Source: Rhodospirillum sp.
Lineage (GTDB): Bacteria > Pseudomonadota > Alphaproteobacteria > Dongiales > Dongiaceae
Reading direction: 5' to 3'
Length of the DNA stretch: 64,000 nt
Assembly: GCA_013822765.1 (NCBI GenBank)
Contig: PNKY01000002.1
Span: 372,001 to 436,000, forward strand
The notes under the pieces were generated by a model. The model ran no database searches. It was not told where the DNA came from and saw only the letters and a list, made by a program, of their open reading frames with translations. This document shows positions 26,882-34,822 of this stretch, piece after piece. A program made the translations under genes and the position numbers. Each line of letters opens with the position of its first letter. Position 1 is the first letter of the stretch.

Positions 26882-27897
26882 CGCGTGGCCTCCGACAGCA
26901 TCGCGTTGAGCCGCGTGCGCAAGGGCGTCGGCTTCGGCTGGTCTGGAGCGAACACATCCTCGAACATGGTGTCGACCGGCGGCAGCGCGGACTGGACCGC
27001 GGCTTCCAGCGCCGCGTCCATTTCGGCCGCGACCTCGGCATCCAGTGCGTCCAACTCCGCCGCCTTGGCGCCGCGCTCGATCAGCCGCGTGCGGGCCTTG
27101 CCCAGCGGGTCGCGAGCGCGGCCGGCTGCTTCCTCGTCGGCATCGCGATAGGGACTCTTGTCCATCCGCGCGTGGCCGTAGAAGCGGTAGCAGGTGATGG
27201 AAAGGAACCCCGGCCTGCCCTGGCGCGCGTTGCCGATCATGCGCTCGGCCGTCTCATGCACCAGCTCGACATCGGTACCGTCGACGATCATGCCGTCGAG
27301 ACCGAAGGCGCGGGCGCGCTCATCGAAGGCGAGGTTGGCGGTGGCGCGGTCGACCCGCGTGCCCATGCCGTACTGGTTGTTGATGCAGACGAACACGACG
27401 GGCAGCGACCACAGCGCGGCGAGGTTCATGCTCTCATAGAGGATGCCCTGCTGCATCGCGCCGTCGCCGAAGAAAGCGACCGAGACGCGCGGCTGTTTCT
27501 TGCGCTTGTAGGCGAGGGCGGCGCCGACTGCGTGCGCGATGCCGCCGCCGACGATGGCGTTGGCGCCGAGATGGCCGAGGCCCATGTCGGCGATGTGCAT
27601 GGATCCGCCCTTGCCGCGGCAATAGCCGTCGGCCTTGCCGGCGATCTCCGCCAGCATGCGCGCCGGCTCGGCTCCGCGCGCGACGAAGATGCCGTGACCA
27701 CGATGGTGCGTGGTGAAGCTGTCCAGGTTGTCCATGGCGCGCACGATCCCGGCGACTCCTTCTTCGCCGATTGAGAGGTGCAGCATAGAGCCGGCGCTTT
27801 CCGAGCGCACGAACAGCTCGCTGACCCGCTCCTCCAGCGAGCGGATGCGGCGCATGTCGCGATAGAGCGCGTGGAGCAGCTTGTTGTCGGCACTCAT
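26878..27897 (-). CDS. acoA: E1-alpha subunit of acetoin/2-oxoacid dehydrogenase-type complex
   Basis: A 339-residue thiamine-diphosphate enzyme subunit. The TPP/Mg motif runs from GDGAMQQG to CINNQYG, with the HRGHG histidine motif (about residues 65-69) and the GKGGSMH substrate loop. Regulatory phospho-loop Ser residues of mitochondrial PDH are not obvious. Short N-terminus and AcoA-like motifs point to acetoin dehydrogenase, but the co-operonic FGGY kinases make a sugar-derived ketol substrate possible. It overlaps the upstream kinase gene by four bases. Confidence 0.88.
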   Translation of the reverse strand: MSADNKLLHALYRDMRRIRSLEERVSELFVRSESAGSMLHLSIGEEGVAGIVRAMDNLDSFTTHHRGHGIFVARGAEPARMLAEIAGKADGYCRGKGGSMHIADMGLGHLGANAIVGGGIAHAVGAALAYKRKKQPRVSVAFFGDGAMQQGILYESMNLAALWSLPVVFVCINNQYGMGTRVDRATANLAFDERARAFGLDGMIVDGTDVELVHETAERMIGNARQGRPGFLSITCYRFYGHARMDKSPYRDADEEAAGRARDPLGKARTRLIERGAKAAELDALDAEVAAEMDAALEAAVQSALPPVDTMFEDVFAPDQPKPTPLRTRLNAMLSEATR

Positions 27898-29387
27898 TTG
27901 GTTTCACGTACCTTTTTCAGCGCGGCGTAAAGCTCGCGGTATTGCGGATAGAATGCGTCATAGCGCTTAGCGTTGGCGGCATTTGGCTCGATCGTGCGCG
28001 CCGTGCGCACCATGGCCTTGGCGCCTTCCTCGATGCTGCCGAAGCGCTCGGCGCCATGGGCGGCGAGGATCGCGCAGCCGAGCGCCGGCGCGTCGGCAAC
28101 CTCGGTCAGCTGCAGCGGGGCGCCGATGGTGTCGGCGTGGATCTGCAGCCACAGCGGCGAATGGGTCGCGCCGCCCGCCACCACGATGCGCTTGGGCGTG
28201 AAGGCGGTGCCGAAATTCTCCACGATCAGCTTGGTGCCGAGGCAGATGCCTTCGATGATCGCGCGATAGACGTGGGCCGGCGTGTGCTTCAGCGTCAGGC
28301 CGGTGATGGCGCCGCGCGACAGAGCGTCGGTGTAGGGCGTGCGGTTGCCCTGGAAATGGTCCAGCACCAGCAGCCCTTCGCAGCCCGGCTCGATCTCGGC
28401 GGCTTCCTCGTTCAACGCATCGAAGGTTGTGTTGGGCGCAAAGTGGCGCTTGAACCAGGCGATCACCGAGCCGGTGGAGGTCTGGCCGCCTTCGATCACC
28501 GGCTTGTCGGGATAGACCGCGTCCATGTAGGTGCCCCAGATGCCTGGACCATGCACTTCCTTGGCGGCGATGCCGAGATGCAGATGCGACGATCCAGTGA
28601 TAAGCGCCATCTCTCCAGGTTCGGTGACGCCAAGGCCGATCACGCCGATGAAAGCGTCGGCGCCGCCTTGCACCACCGGAATGCCGGCCTTGAGGCCCAG
28701 ATGCTCTGCCGCCGATTTGCTGAGGGAGTCGATGACGTCGCCCGGCCGCACGATGGTCGGCGGCCATTTCTGCTCGAGCTCGGCGAGGCCGAGCTTGGCC
28801 AGCAGCGACGACGGCAAGCCACCTTGGCGGCTCTGGTAGTGCCAGCGCACCGCCATGTTGTTGAGCGACGCGACCCAGCGGCCGGTGAGGCGCCAGTTGA
28901 TGTAATCCTGGTATTCGCACACCCGCGCGGCGCGCTGGAACAGCTCCGGCTGGTTGCGCTTCATCCACAGCGATTTCGGGATCATCCACTCGGCGGAGAC
29001 CGGGCCGCGTCCGTCGCTGTTGATGCGGAGCGCAGAGTCGCCGCTCGCACCAACGTCGGCGGCTTCGGCGGCGGAGCGCACGTCCATCCAGATCATTGCG
29101 GGGCGCAGCGGCGCACCGTCCGCATCCACCGCCACCACCGAGCAGCAGGTGGTGTCCACGCACAGCGCGATGATCTGATCGGCGGAGGCGCCGGCCGCCG
29201 CGACCGCGCCGCGCACCGCTTCGCCCAGGCAGCGCCACCAATCCTGCGGGTCCTGCTCGGCCCAGCTCGGATTGGGGAACTGTGTCTGATAGGCGCTGGC
29301 GTGCGAGCCCTTGGGCCGGCCCTCGGGATCGAACAGGATCGCGCGGATGCTCTCGGTCCCGCCATCGATGCCCAGGAAGTAAGCCAT
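27894..29387 (-). CDS. FGGY-family carbohydrate kinase (first)
   Basis: A 497-residue sugar kinase. The N-terminal ATPase motif FLGIDGGTESIRAILFD, the central GGADAFIGVIGLGV with ALITGSSHLHLG, and the C-terminal adenosine motif VVAGGATHSPLWLQIHAD are all present. CVDTTCCSV and IWMDVRS place it near ribulokinase/AI-2-kinase-like members. The substrate is a pentulose, tetrulose or polyol-like compound that cannot be fixed by sequence. The stop overlaps the E1-alpha ATG (ATGA), so kinase and dehydrogenase subunits are translated as a coupled set. This unusual partnership is the main clue to function. Confidence 0.88.
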   Translation of the reverse strand: MAYFLGIDGGTESIRAILFDPEGRPKGSHASAYQTQFPNPSWAEQDPQDWWRCLGEAVRGAVAAAGASADQIIALCVDTTCCSVVAVDADGAPLRPAMIWMDVRSAAEAADVGASGDSALRINSDGRGPVSAEWMIPKSLWMKRNQPELFQRAARVCEYQDYINWRLTGRWVASLNNMAVRWHYQSRQGGLPSSLLAKLGLAELEQKWPPTIVRPGDVIDSLSKSAAEHLGLKAGIPVVQGGADAFIGVIGLGVTEPGEMALITGSSHLHLGIAAKEVHGPGIWGTYMDAVYPDKPVIEGGQTSTGSVIAWFKRHFAPNTTFDALNEEAAEIEPGCEGLLVLDHFQGNRTPYTDALSRGAITGLTLKHTPAHVYRAIIEGICLGTKLIVENFGTAFTPKRIVVAGGATHSPLWLQIHADTIGAPLQLTEVADAPALGCAILAAHGAERFGSIEEGAKAMVRTARTIEPNAANAKRYDAFYPQYRELYAALKKVRETK

Positions 29388-29455
29388 GCCGTCCCCTGAC
29401 GTTCTGGTCGTGCGGCTGCACTAAAGCACAGGGAATGCGATTTGCAAAAGTCGCG

Positions 29456-30850
29456 TCAGTTGAAGAACTGGGTGTCCGGACCAAACAGCCGCTTGGCTCC
29501 GGCAAAGGTTCGCCAGCGCGCTCGGTAGAGGCCGAGATCGAGGTCGGGCGGCGTCAGCGGCGCAGGCATGTCGGCCCGCATGCCGGGGTCGACAAGCATC
29601 GCGGCGCCGAGGCTGGTGCCATGCGCATCCAGGCTGGGCCGCAACTCGCTCGCGGGCCGCAACGCCGCCAGCGCGGTGATGTAGGTTTCATTCGCCGCGA
29701 ATGGGCCTTCGAGCAGGATCGGCCCGCGCGCACTCACCAGGTCCAGCGACAGGTCCGTCATGAGCGCCGCATAGAGCGCGGCCAAAGTGGCGCGACGCCA
29801 CGGAATCGCATCGTCGCCGTTCGCATCGACGAAGCGGCCGTGTGTGCCGGCGAACGGGCCACCTTGGTCGGAGAAGGCGGGGAGGGCGAAGCAAGGGTTG
29901 GCGGCGAGCGCGGCAAGGCGCTCTACCGGCGGCTCCGGATCGTCCGCGGCGTCGCCTCTGATGAGTTCGTATTCGCGCCCGCCCATGAAGCGCGCGCTCG
30001 CCACCAGGTTGCCCAGCGCGTCGACGTTGCCCAGGCAATCGAGATGCTCGCCATTAGCCGGCAGCGTGCCGCCAGCGGTCAGCAGGATGATCCAGGTGCC
30101 GCTCGACGCGACGGTGAACGGCTCCTGCAGCCGCAAGCGCCAGCGCAGGAAGGTGGCGTTGCTGTCGTGGATGCCGCAGCGGATGCGACAGTGTGGCGAG
30201 AGTCCGGTGCGCGCCGCGATCTCCGGCCGGATCGTCCCAAGCACGTCGCCGGCGCCACGCAGCGGCGGCATCAGCTTGCGCCAGCCGGTCTTGTCCACCA
30301 GAGGCGAGAAATCCTCGGCGCGCGGCTGCCATAGATCGGTATGGCAACCGAGCGCGGTGTGCTCGCTGGCCGCAACGCCGCTCAGCAGGAAGGACCAGTA
30401 TTGCGCATAGCCGACGATCGCCTTGGCGCGGGCGAACTGCTCCGGGAACTTGCGCTGCAGCCAGAACAGCTGCCGGCCAGTGTTATGGCCGCAGGGCAGG
30501 CGGGGTGAGCCGCTCGCGGTGAAATTGCGCGCGAGCCGGTCGTATTCGGAATCGAAGTCGGAGATGTCCAGCTCGTAATCCAGCATGGGCAGGACGAGCC
30601 CGACATCGTCGATCAGCGCGACGCTGGCGCCGTGCGCGACCGGCACGATGTCCGTGATGTTGAATCGACGGGCCAGATCAGCAAGCTGCTCCAGCGCCCA
30701 CTCCCAGATCCGGTCGTTGGCGAGGTGCAGATAGGGCGGCGCCGGGTGGGATTCGCTGTGCCGGCGCCGCTGCTCGATCACACGGGCACCGGCTACCAGG
30801 GTGACCTTGGTGTTGGTCTTGCCGATGTCGAGAATCGCGATCGCATCCAT
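29456..30850 (-). CDS. FGGY-family carbohydrate kinase (second, fuculokinase/rhamnulokinase-like)
   Basis: A 464-residue FGGY kinase. The N-terminal motif IAILDIGKTNTKVTLV lacks the usual GG(T/G) and resembles fuculose/rhamnulose kinases. A central CGIHDSNATFLR and SSGTWIILLTAGG follow, and the C-terminal half has LLEGPFAANETYITALA. It is clearly different from the neighbouring kinase (only ordinary family resemblance), so the two probably act on different compounds or steps. ATG 30850 is chosen; an in-frame TTG is six bases upstream and no strong Shine-Dalgarno is seen. It is the first gene of the operon running to 24621. Confidence 0.85.
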   Translation of the reverse strand: MDAIAILDIGKTNTKVTLVAGARVIEQRRRHSESHPAPPYLHLANDRIWEWALEQLADLARRFNITDIVPVAHGASVALIDDVGLVLPMLDYELDISDFDSEYDRLARNFTASGSPRLPCGHNTGRQLFWLQRKFPEQFARAKAIVGYAQYWSFLLSGVAASEHTALGCHTDLWQPRAEDFSPLVDKTGWRKLMPPLRGAGDVLGTIRPEIAARTGLSPHCRIRCGIHDSNATFLRWRLRLQEPFTVASSGTWIILLTAGGTLPANGEHLDCLGNVDALGNLVASARFMGGREYELIRGDAADDPEPPVERLAALAANPCFALPAFSDQGGPFAGTHGRFVDANGDDAIPWRRATLAALYAALMTDLSLDLVSARGPILLEGPFAANETYITALAALRPASELRPSLDAHGTSLGAAMLVDPGMRADMPAPLTPPDLDLGLYRARWRTFAGAKRLFGPDTQFFN

Positions 30851-30894
30851 GCCCAATGTTTGCCCGGATTCCCAGAAAATGGGACTTCCTAGTT

Positions 30895-30917
30895 ATCTTG
30901 ATGTATGATATCTTGAT
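30895..30917. promoter_or_regulatory. repeated ATCTTGAT half-sites, probable MarR operator
   Basis: ATCTTGAT occurs at 30895-30902 and again at 30910-30917 within an AT-rich stretch just before the MarR gene (start 30932). TGTAT/ATACA ends flank the second copy (30902-30920). MarR proteins commonly bind AT-rich sites of this kind. The 81-base gap also carries the promoter of the divergent kinase operon, so one site could control both. Confidence 0.5.
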
Positions 30918-30931
30918 ACAGAGATATAAAA

Positions 30932-31435
30932 ATGGATGTTATTCAAGACTTTATCGACCGCGGCCAGGCAGAACGCCAAAAAGGCGGGCGTGCTGCTCAG
31001 CTCGCTGATACCGCGAACCTGGCCCGGGTGACGCGTCTGGCCGCGTATCTGGAGCGGGGCTTGGCCGAGATCAGCGTCAATGCCGGGCTGAAGGCCGGTC
31101 AATTCCAGGTGCTGGCCGAGCTGCGCACCCGAGACCCGTTGTCCATGACGGTGTCCGAGCTGGCGCGGGCGGTGATCCTGACCTCCGGCGCCATGACGCC
31201 GCTGCTGGATCAGCTCGATGAGCGCGGCCTCATCCACCGGCAGACCGATCCCGAGGACCGTCGGGCGCGCCGGGTCTCAATCACCGAGAAGGGCCGGTCC
31301 TTGATCACCCGAGCCCTGGAGCAGCAGGTCGCCCGCCACCGGTCGCTTAATTCAGTGCTGACGGTCGAGGAGCGCGAGCAACTCTCCGACATCCTGCGCA
31401 AGCTGCTGATTGCGGTCGAGGGCGAGGCGGCGTAA
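30932..31435 (+). CDS. MarR-family transcriptional regulator
   Basis: A 167-residue winged-helix regulator. The core is FQVLAELRTRDPLSMTVSELARAVILTSGAMTPLLDQLDERGLI (about 66-108) followed by the wing TDPEDRRARRVSITEKG, a clear MarR signature. Flanking helices make the dimer interface. It lies divergent from the kinase/dehydrogenase operon and nine bases upstream of the hydroxypyruvate-isomerase-like gene, so both are likely targets. The ligand is unknown. Confidence 0.9.
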   Translation: MDVIQDFIDRGQAERQKGGRAAQLADTANLARVTRLAAYLERGLAEISVNAGLKAGQFQVLAELRTRDPLSMTVSELARAVILTSGAMTPLLDQLDERGLIHRQTDPEDRRARRVSITEKGRSLITRALEQQVARHRSLNSVLTVEEREQLSDILRKLLIAVEGEAA

Positions 31436-31444
31436 GCAGGAGGC

Positions 31445-32224
31445 ATGCTCCGCTTTGCCGCCAACATCTCCTTCCTGTTCAAGGAACTGCCGTTCCTCGA
31501 TCGCTTCGCCGCCACCGCCGAGGCTGGCTTCAAGCTGGTCGAGTGCCATTGGCCGTACGACAATCCCGTCGAGGCGCTACGAGAGCGGCTGGAGCGCAAC
31601 CGGTTGTCGCTGGTGATGGTGAATACCGCGCCGGGGAATCTCGACGCCGGCGATTTCGGGCTCGGTGCAATGCCGGGGCGCGAGGCGGATTTCCAGGCGG
31701 CGCTGGACCAGTCGCTGCATTACGTCTCGGCGCTGGGCGCCACGCGCATCCATTGCATGGCGGGCAAGGTTCCGGTGACGGCGACGGCGCATCGCACTTT
31801 CGTCGACAACCTGCGCCGCGGCGCCGACAAGGCGCGAGACAAGGGCGTGACGCTGGTGATCGAGCCGCTCAACACCCGCTCGGCGCCGGGTTATTTCCTG
31901 ACCCACGCGCAGCAGGCGGTGGACATCATCGGCGAGGTCGACCGGCCGAACGTCAAGCTGCTGTTCGACGTGTTCCATCTGCAGATCATGGACGGTGACA
32001 TCATCATGCGGCTGGAAAAGCTGCTGTCGCTGATCGGCCACGTGCAGATCGCCGCCGTCCCCTCGCGCGCCGAACCGGACGAAGGCGAGATCAACTACCG
32101 CGCGGTGTTCGATGCGCTGGAGCGCATCGGCTATGACGGCGTGGTCGGCGCCGAATACCTGCCGCGCGCCGGCACCAAGGAGGGCCTTGGGTGGACGAAG
32201 AAGCTGGGCGTGCCGTTGCGCTAG
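31445..32224 (+). CDS. hydroxypyruvate isomerase family TIM-barrel protein (Hyi/OtnI-like)
   Basis: A 259-residue sugar-isomerase-like TIM barrel. RFAANISFLFKELPFLDRF at the N-terminus, the catalytic VIEPLNTR (Glu), VKLLFDVFHLQIMDGD (Asp/His metal ligands), HVQIA and the final GAEYLPR (Glu) are typical of Hyi and of 2-oxo-tetronate isomerase OtnI. It interconverts hydroxypyruvate with tartronate semialdehyde or a related 2-oxo-acid. ATG 31445 follows a strong AGGAGG. Co-transcription with MarR and closeness to the kinases suggest a role in short-chain sugar-acid breakdown. Confidence 0.85.
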   Translation: MLRFAANISFLFKELPFLDRFAATAEAGFKLVECHWPYDNPVEALRERLERNRLSLVMVNTAPGNLDAGDFGLGAMPGREADFQAALDQSLHYVSALGATRIHCMAGKVPVTATAHRTFVDNLRRGADKARDKGVTLVIEPLNTRSAPGYFLTHAQQAVDIIGEVDRPNVKLLFDVFHLQIMDGDIIMRLEKLLSLIGHVQIAAVPSRAEPDEGEINYRAVFDALERIGYDGVVGAEYLPRAGTKEGLGWTKKLGVPLR

Positions 32225-32247
32225 CGCACCACCGTTCTCCCCTCATT

Positions 32248-32350
32248 GTCATGGTCGGACTTGGTCCGACCATCCACGAGCTTCGATGGGCTAGACCAGA
32301 AGGTGGCACGTAGACTCGTGGTGGCCGTGCCAAGCGCGACCATGATGGAG
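32248..32350. repeat. second inverted pair of REP-like palindromes
   Basis: The left unit (32248-32280) is GTCATGGTCGGACTTGGTCC followed by GACCATCCACGAG, a near-perfect hairpin. The right unit (about 32315-32350) is an inverted, diverged copy from CTCGTGG to ATGATGGAGCG. It shares sequence and head-to-head arrangement with the pair at 3520-3620. It occupies the gap between the isomerase gene and a convergent hydrolase gene and could serve as a bidirectional terminator. Confidence 0.75.
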
Positions 32351-32360
32351 CGAGGGGCCG

Positions 32361-33176
32361 TTATCCGGCTTGATCCAAAAACGCCGCGATCCGCTCCACC
32401 ACCAAGTTCGGCGTGTCGAGCATCGCGAAGTGGCCGGCGTCGGGCAGGTAGGACAGCCGCGCGCCCGGGATCAGCGCCTGCAGGCGCGGCGCGGTCTCCG
32501 GCGCGATCCAGCGGTCTTCGGCGCCCCACAGGATCTGGGTCGGCGCCTTGGTGCGCGGGTAGAGCGTCTCCAAGTAGCCGGTGAAATCGTGGTCATACTG
32601 CGCGACCTGGCGATAATAGGCGGCTTGGCCGATGTCGCCGGTCCACGGCGCGAGCAGCGCCTGCAAAGTGGCGTCGTCGAGGACGCGGCTGACGGCGGAG
32701 CGCAGATGGGCCGCCAGCATCGCCTCATGCACATAGGCAGGCAGCGCCTGGAACACGCCGACATTGGCGCGCACCAGCAGCGAGTAGGGCGTGCCCCAGG
32801 GATTGAGCGTGACGCCGTCGATGATGGTGAGGCTCGCGGCCGGCACGTCCTCCACCAGATGCGCGCCGAGCACGATGGCGGCGCCGAAATCGTGGCCGAC
32901 CAGGTTCGGCCGCTTGAGGCCGAGATGCGCGATCAGTTCGGCCAGCACGTGGGCCTGCGCGCGCAGCCGCACATCCTGCGCTCCATACTTGTCAGAGTCG
33001 CCGTAGCCGGCGAGGTCGTAGGTGATCACCTGCCAGTGGCCCGCAAGACGCGGCGCCACCTTCTGCCAGACGAAGGAAGAACTCGGCGTGCCGTGCACCA
33101 GGATCACCGGTGCGCCGGCGCCCTGGACGTCGTACCGAATGCGGCCCTGGGCGGAGGCGAAGGATTGCGAGGTCAT
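32361..33176 (-). CDS. alpha/beta hydrolase (haloalkane dehalogenase/epoxide hydrolase-like)
   Basis: A 271-residue alpha/beta-hydrolase-1 protein. It carries the oxyanion motif VHGTPSSSFVW (about 26-36), nucleophile Asp in LVGHDFGAAI (near 94), an AEDRW acid region and a catalytic His in DAGHFAML near the C-terminus. An Asp nucleophile indicates dehalogenase or epoxide-hydrolase chemistry rather than a serine esterase. The substrate is unknown. It is divergent from a LysR regulator 111 bases away, a usual arrangement for a LysR target. Confidence 0.85.
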   Translation of the reverse strand: MTSQSFASAQGRIRYDVQGAGAPVILVHGTPSSSFVWQKVAPRLAGHWQVITYDLAGYGDSDKYGAQDVRLRAQAHVLAELIAHLGLKRPNLVGHDFGAAIVLGAHLVEDVPAASLTIIDGVTLNPWGTPYSLLVRANVGVFQALPAYVHEAMLAAHLRSAVSRVLDDATLQALLAPWTGDIGQAAYYRQVAQYDHDFTGYLETLYPRTKAPTQILWGAEDRWIAPETAPRLQALIPGARLSYLPDAGHFAMLDTPNLVVERIAAFLDQAG

Positions 33177-33262
33177 TGCTTCACCATGAAATCTGTTCCA
33201 GCGATGCCTTCAGTCTGGGTAAATCTGGCCCAGGAAATAAGCGAATTTGCTTGCACCAATAC

Positions 33263-33277
33263 TTGAAGAAAGTTCAA
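33263..33277. promoter_or_regulatory. TTGAA-N5-TTCAA palindrome upstream of LysR gene
   Basis: TTGAA GAAAG TTCAA lies 11 bases before the ATG of the LysR gene and in the intergenic region shared with the divergent hydrolase gene. It fits the T-N11-A type LysR box and is a likely autoregulatory site. Confidence 0.45.
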
Positions 33278-33287
33278 ATATCAGCGC

Positions 33288-34262
33288 ATGAAATTCCCGC
33301 CCTTTGCGCCGCTGAAATCGTTCTTCGCCGCCGCGGAAGCGTCGGGCTCGGGGCGGTTGCGGGCGGCGGCGGTCGCGCTCGGCCTCACCGAATCGGCGGT
33401 CTCCCACCAAGTCAAGCGGTTGGAGGTGTATCTCGGCACCGCCTTATTCGAGCGCCACGGGCGCGAGCTGCGGCTGACTTCGGCCGGCGCGCGTTTCCAT
33501 CGCGCGATCAGGCCGGCGCTGGCGGCGATCCAGGCGGCGACCGACGACATGATGGCGGCGCCGCGCCGGCAGCGCGTCACCATCACCGCGCCAACCTCGA
33601 TTGCAGCCTTTTGGTTGATGCCGCGGCTCGCCAGGCTGCAAGAGCACCACCCGTCGGTCGATCTGCAGCTGGTCGCCACCAACCGGCTATGCGATCTCGC
33701 GCGCGAGCAAATTGATCTCGCGATTCGCTACGGCGCCGGCCAGTGGCGCGATCTCGAGGCGCACCGCTTGATGCCGGAGCTGTACTTTCCCGTCGCCAGT
33801 GCCGAGTTCATGCGCCGGACTCTTGGCAAGGATCCGGCAGAGCTGCTGAAAACCAGCCGCACAATTTCCAATGCACTACATCCCGATGAGTGGACCGAGT
33901 GGTGTGGCGCGCACGGCTTGCAGCCGCCGCGAACATCCAACATGATCGAGCTGAGCTCGGCGGAACTGGTGGTGCCGGCCTTGCTCGACGGGGTTGGAAT
34001 TGGCATCGGCCGGCGGCCGATCATCGATCCTCTGCTGAAAGAGGGAAGATTGGTGCCGTTGTTCCGTGATCGGGCCATCGGCAAGGCAGCGTATTATCTG
34101 GTGCAGTCACCGACGAGTCGCAGCGCGGCGGCCCGGACGGTTGCAGAGTGGCTGATGGCGGAAGGGCGCGCCACGGTCGAAGGTGGATCGGGTGGCGCGG
34201 CGGGTGGTGATCTCTCCGGTCGCGGCAAGAAGACTAAGAAGACGAGAGGGCAAAAAAAATGA
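33288..34262 (+). CDS. LysR-family transcriptional regulator (GcvA-like)
   Basis: A 324-residue LysR regulator. The HTH lies at about residues 6-65 (PLKSFFAAAEASGSGRLRAAAVALGLTESAVSHQVKRLE), with GTALFERHGRELRLTSAG linking to the effector domain. IDLAIRYGAGQW is the usual GcvA-subgroup motif. An unusual C-terminal tail (about 300-324) is Gly-rich and then highly basic, ending KKTKKTRGQKK. It may regulate the divergent hydrolase gene. Confidence 0.9.
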   Translation: MKFPPFAPLKSFFAAAEASGSGRLRAAAVALGLTESAVSHQVKRLEVYLGTALFERHGRELRLTSAGARFHRAIRPALAAIQAATDDMMAAPRRQRVTITAPTSIAAFWLMPRLARLQEHHPSVDLQLVATNRLCDLAREQIDLAIRYGAGQWRDLEAHRLMPELYFPVASAEFMRRTLGKDPAELLKTSRTISNALHPDEWTEWCGAHGLQPPRTSNMIELSSAELVVPALLDGVGIGIGRRPIIDPLLKEGRLVPLFRDRAIGKAAYYLVQSPTSRSAAARTVAEWLMAEGRATVEGGSGGAAGGDLSGRGKKTKKTRGQKK

Positions 34263-34305
34263 TCCGCAGCGTCCGCCAACACGATCCGGTTCAAGGACGG
34301 GTTCG

Positions 34306-34812
34306 ATGAGGCGTTTCCTCCGATCCTTGCTCATCATCGTGATCGGCATTGTGGTCGCGATTGCGGCCCTGATCTGGGAGGGCACGACGCTGGAGAGCAT
34401 GCTCTATGTGGGCGACGTGCCGGTCATCGATTTCGCGACGCTGCAACGCGATTCCGTGCCCAACCAGTATCTGCTGTGCCCCAAGGGCATGTGCTCGACC
34501 GAGACCGACGGCGAAGCGCCGGTGTTCGATGTGCCGATCGAGCAGCTGCAGGTGGCCTGGGATGAGATGCTGGCCGAGCAGCCGCGGCTCCAGATCCTGC
34601 GGCGCGACGTCACCAACATCCAGATCGACTATGTCCAGCGCACGCGCCTTTTGCGTTTCCCGGATCTGGTCACGGTGCGCTTCGTCCCGATCGACGCTGG
34701 GCACTCCACGGTCGCGATCTACAGCCGATCGGTCTGGGGCAAGGGTGACATGGGCGTGAACCGGACCCGCGTCGAGGAATGGCTCGCGCGCCTGAAGGCG
34801 AGGGTCGGCTAG
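34306..34812 (+). CDS. membrane-anchored DUF1499 protein
   Basis: A 168-residue protein. It begins with a basic Arg pair, one transmembrane helix (about 5-24, SLLIIVIGIVVAIAALIW), then a DUF1499 domain (about 45-165; FDVPIEQL, VTNIQIDYVQRTRLLRFPD, DAGHSTVAIYSRS). Function is unknown. The ATG at 34306 has AAGGA nine bases upstream; a longer start at 34183 would overlap the LysR gene and is rejected. It is 43 bases after the LysR stop. Confidence 0.82.
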   Translation: MRRFLRSLLIIVIGIVVAIAALIWEGTTLESMLYVGDVPVIDFATLQRDSVPNQYLLCPKGMCSTETDGEAPVFDVPIEQLQVAWDEMLAEQPRLQILRRDVTNIQIDYVQRTRLLRFPDLVTVRFVPIDAGHSTVAIYSRSVWGKGDMGVNRTRVEEWLARLKARVG

Positions 34813-34822
34813 GCGCGCAGCG

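Noticed and set aside
27942..29399. Plus-strand frame of 485 codons opposite the first FGGY kinase
   Set aside because: Shadow of the kinase caused by high third-position GC; no recognisable domain or ribosome-binding site.
30850..30856. TTG start six bases upstream for the second FGGY kinase
   Set aside because: ATG at 30850 gives the conventional N-terminus; neither has a convincing ribosome-binding site, so ATG is simpler.
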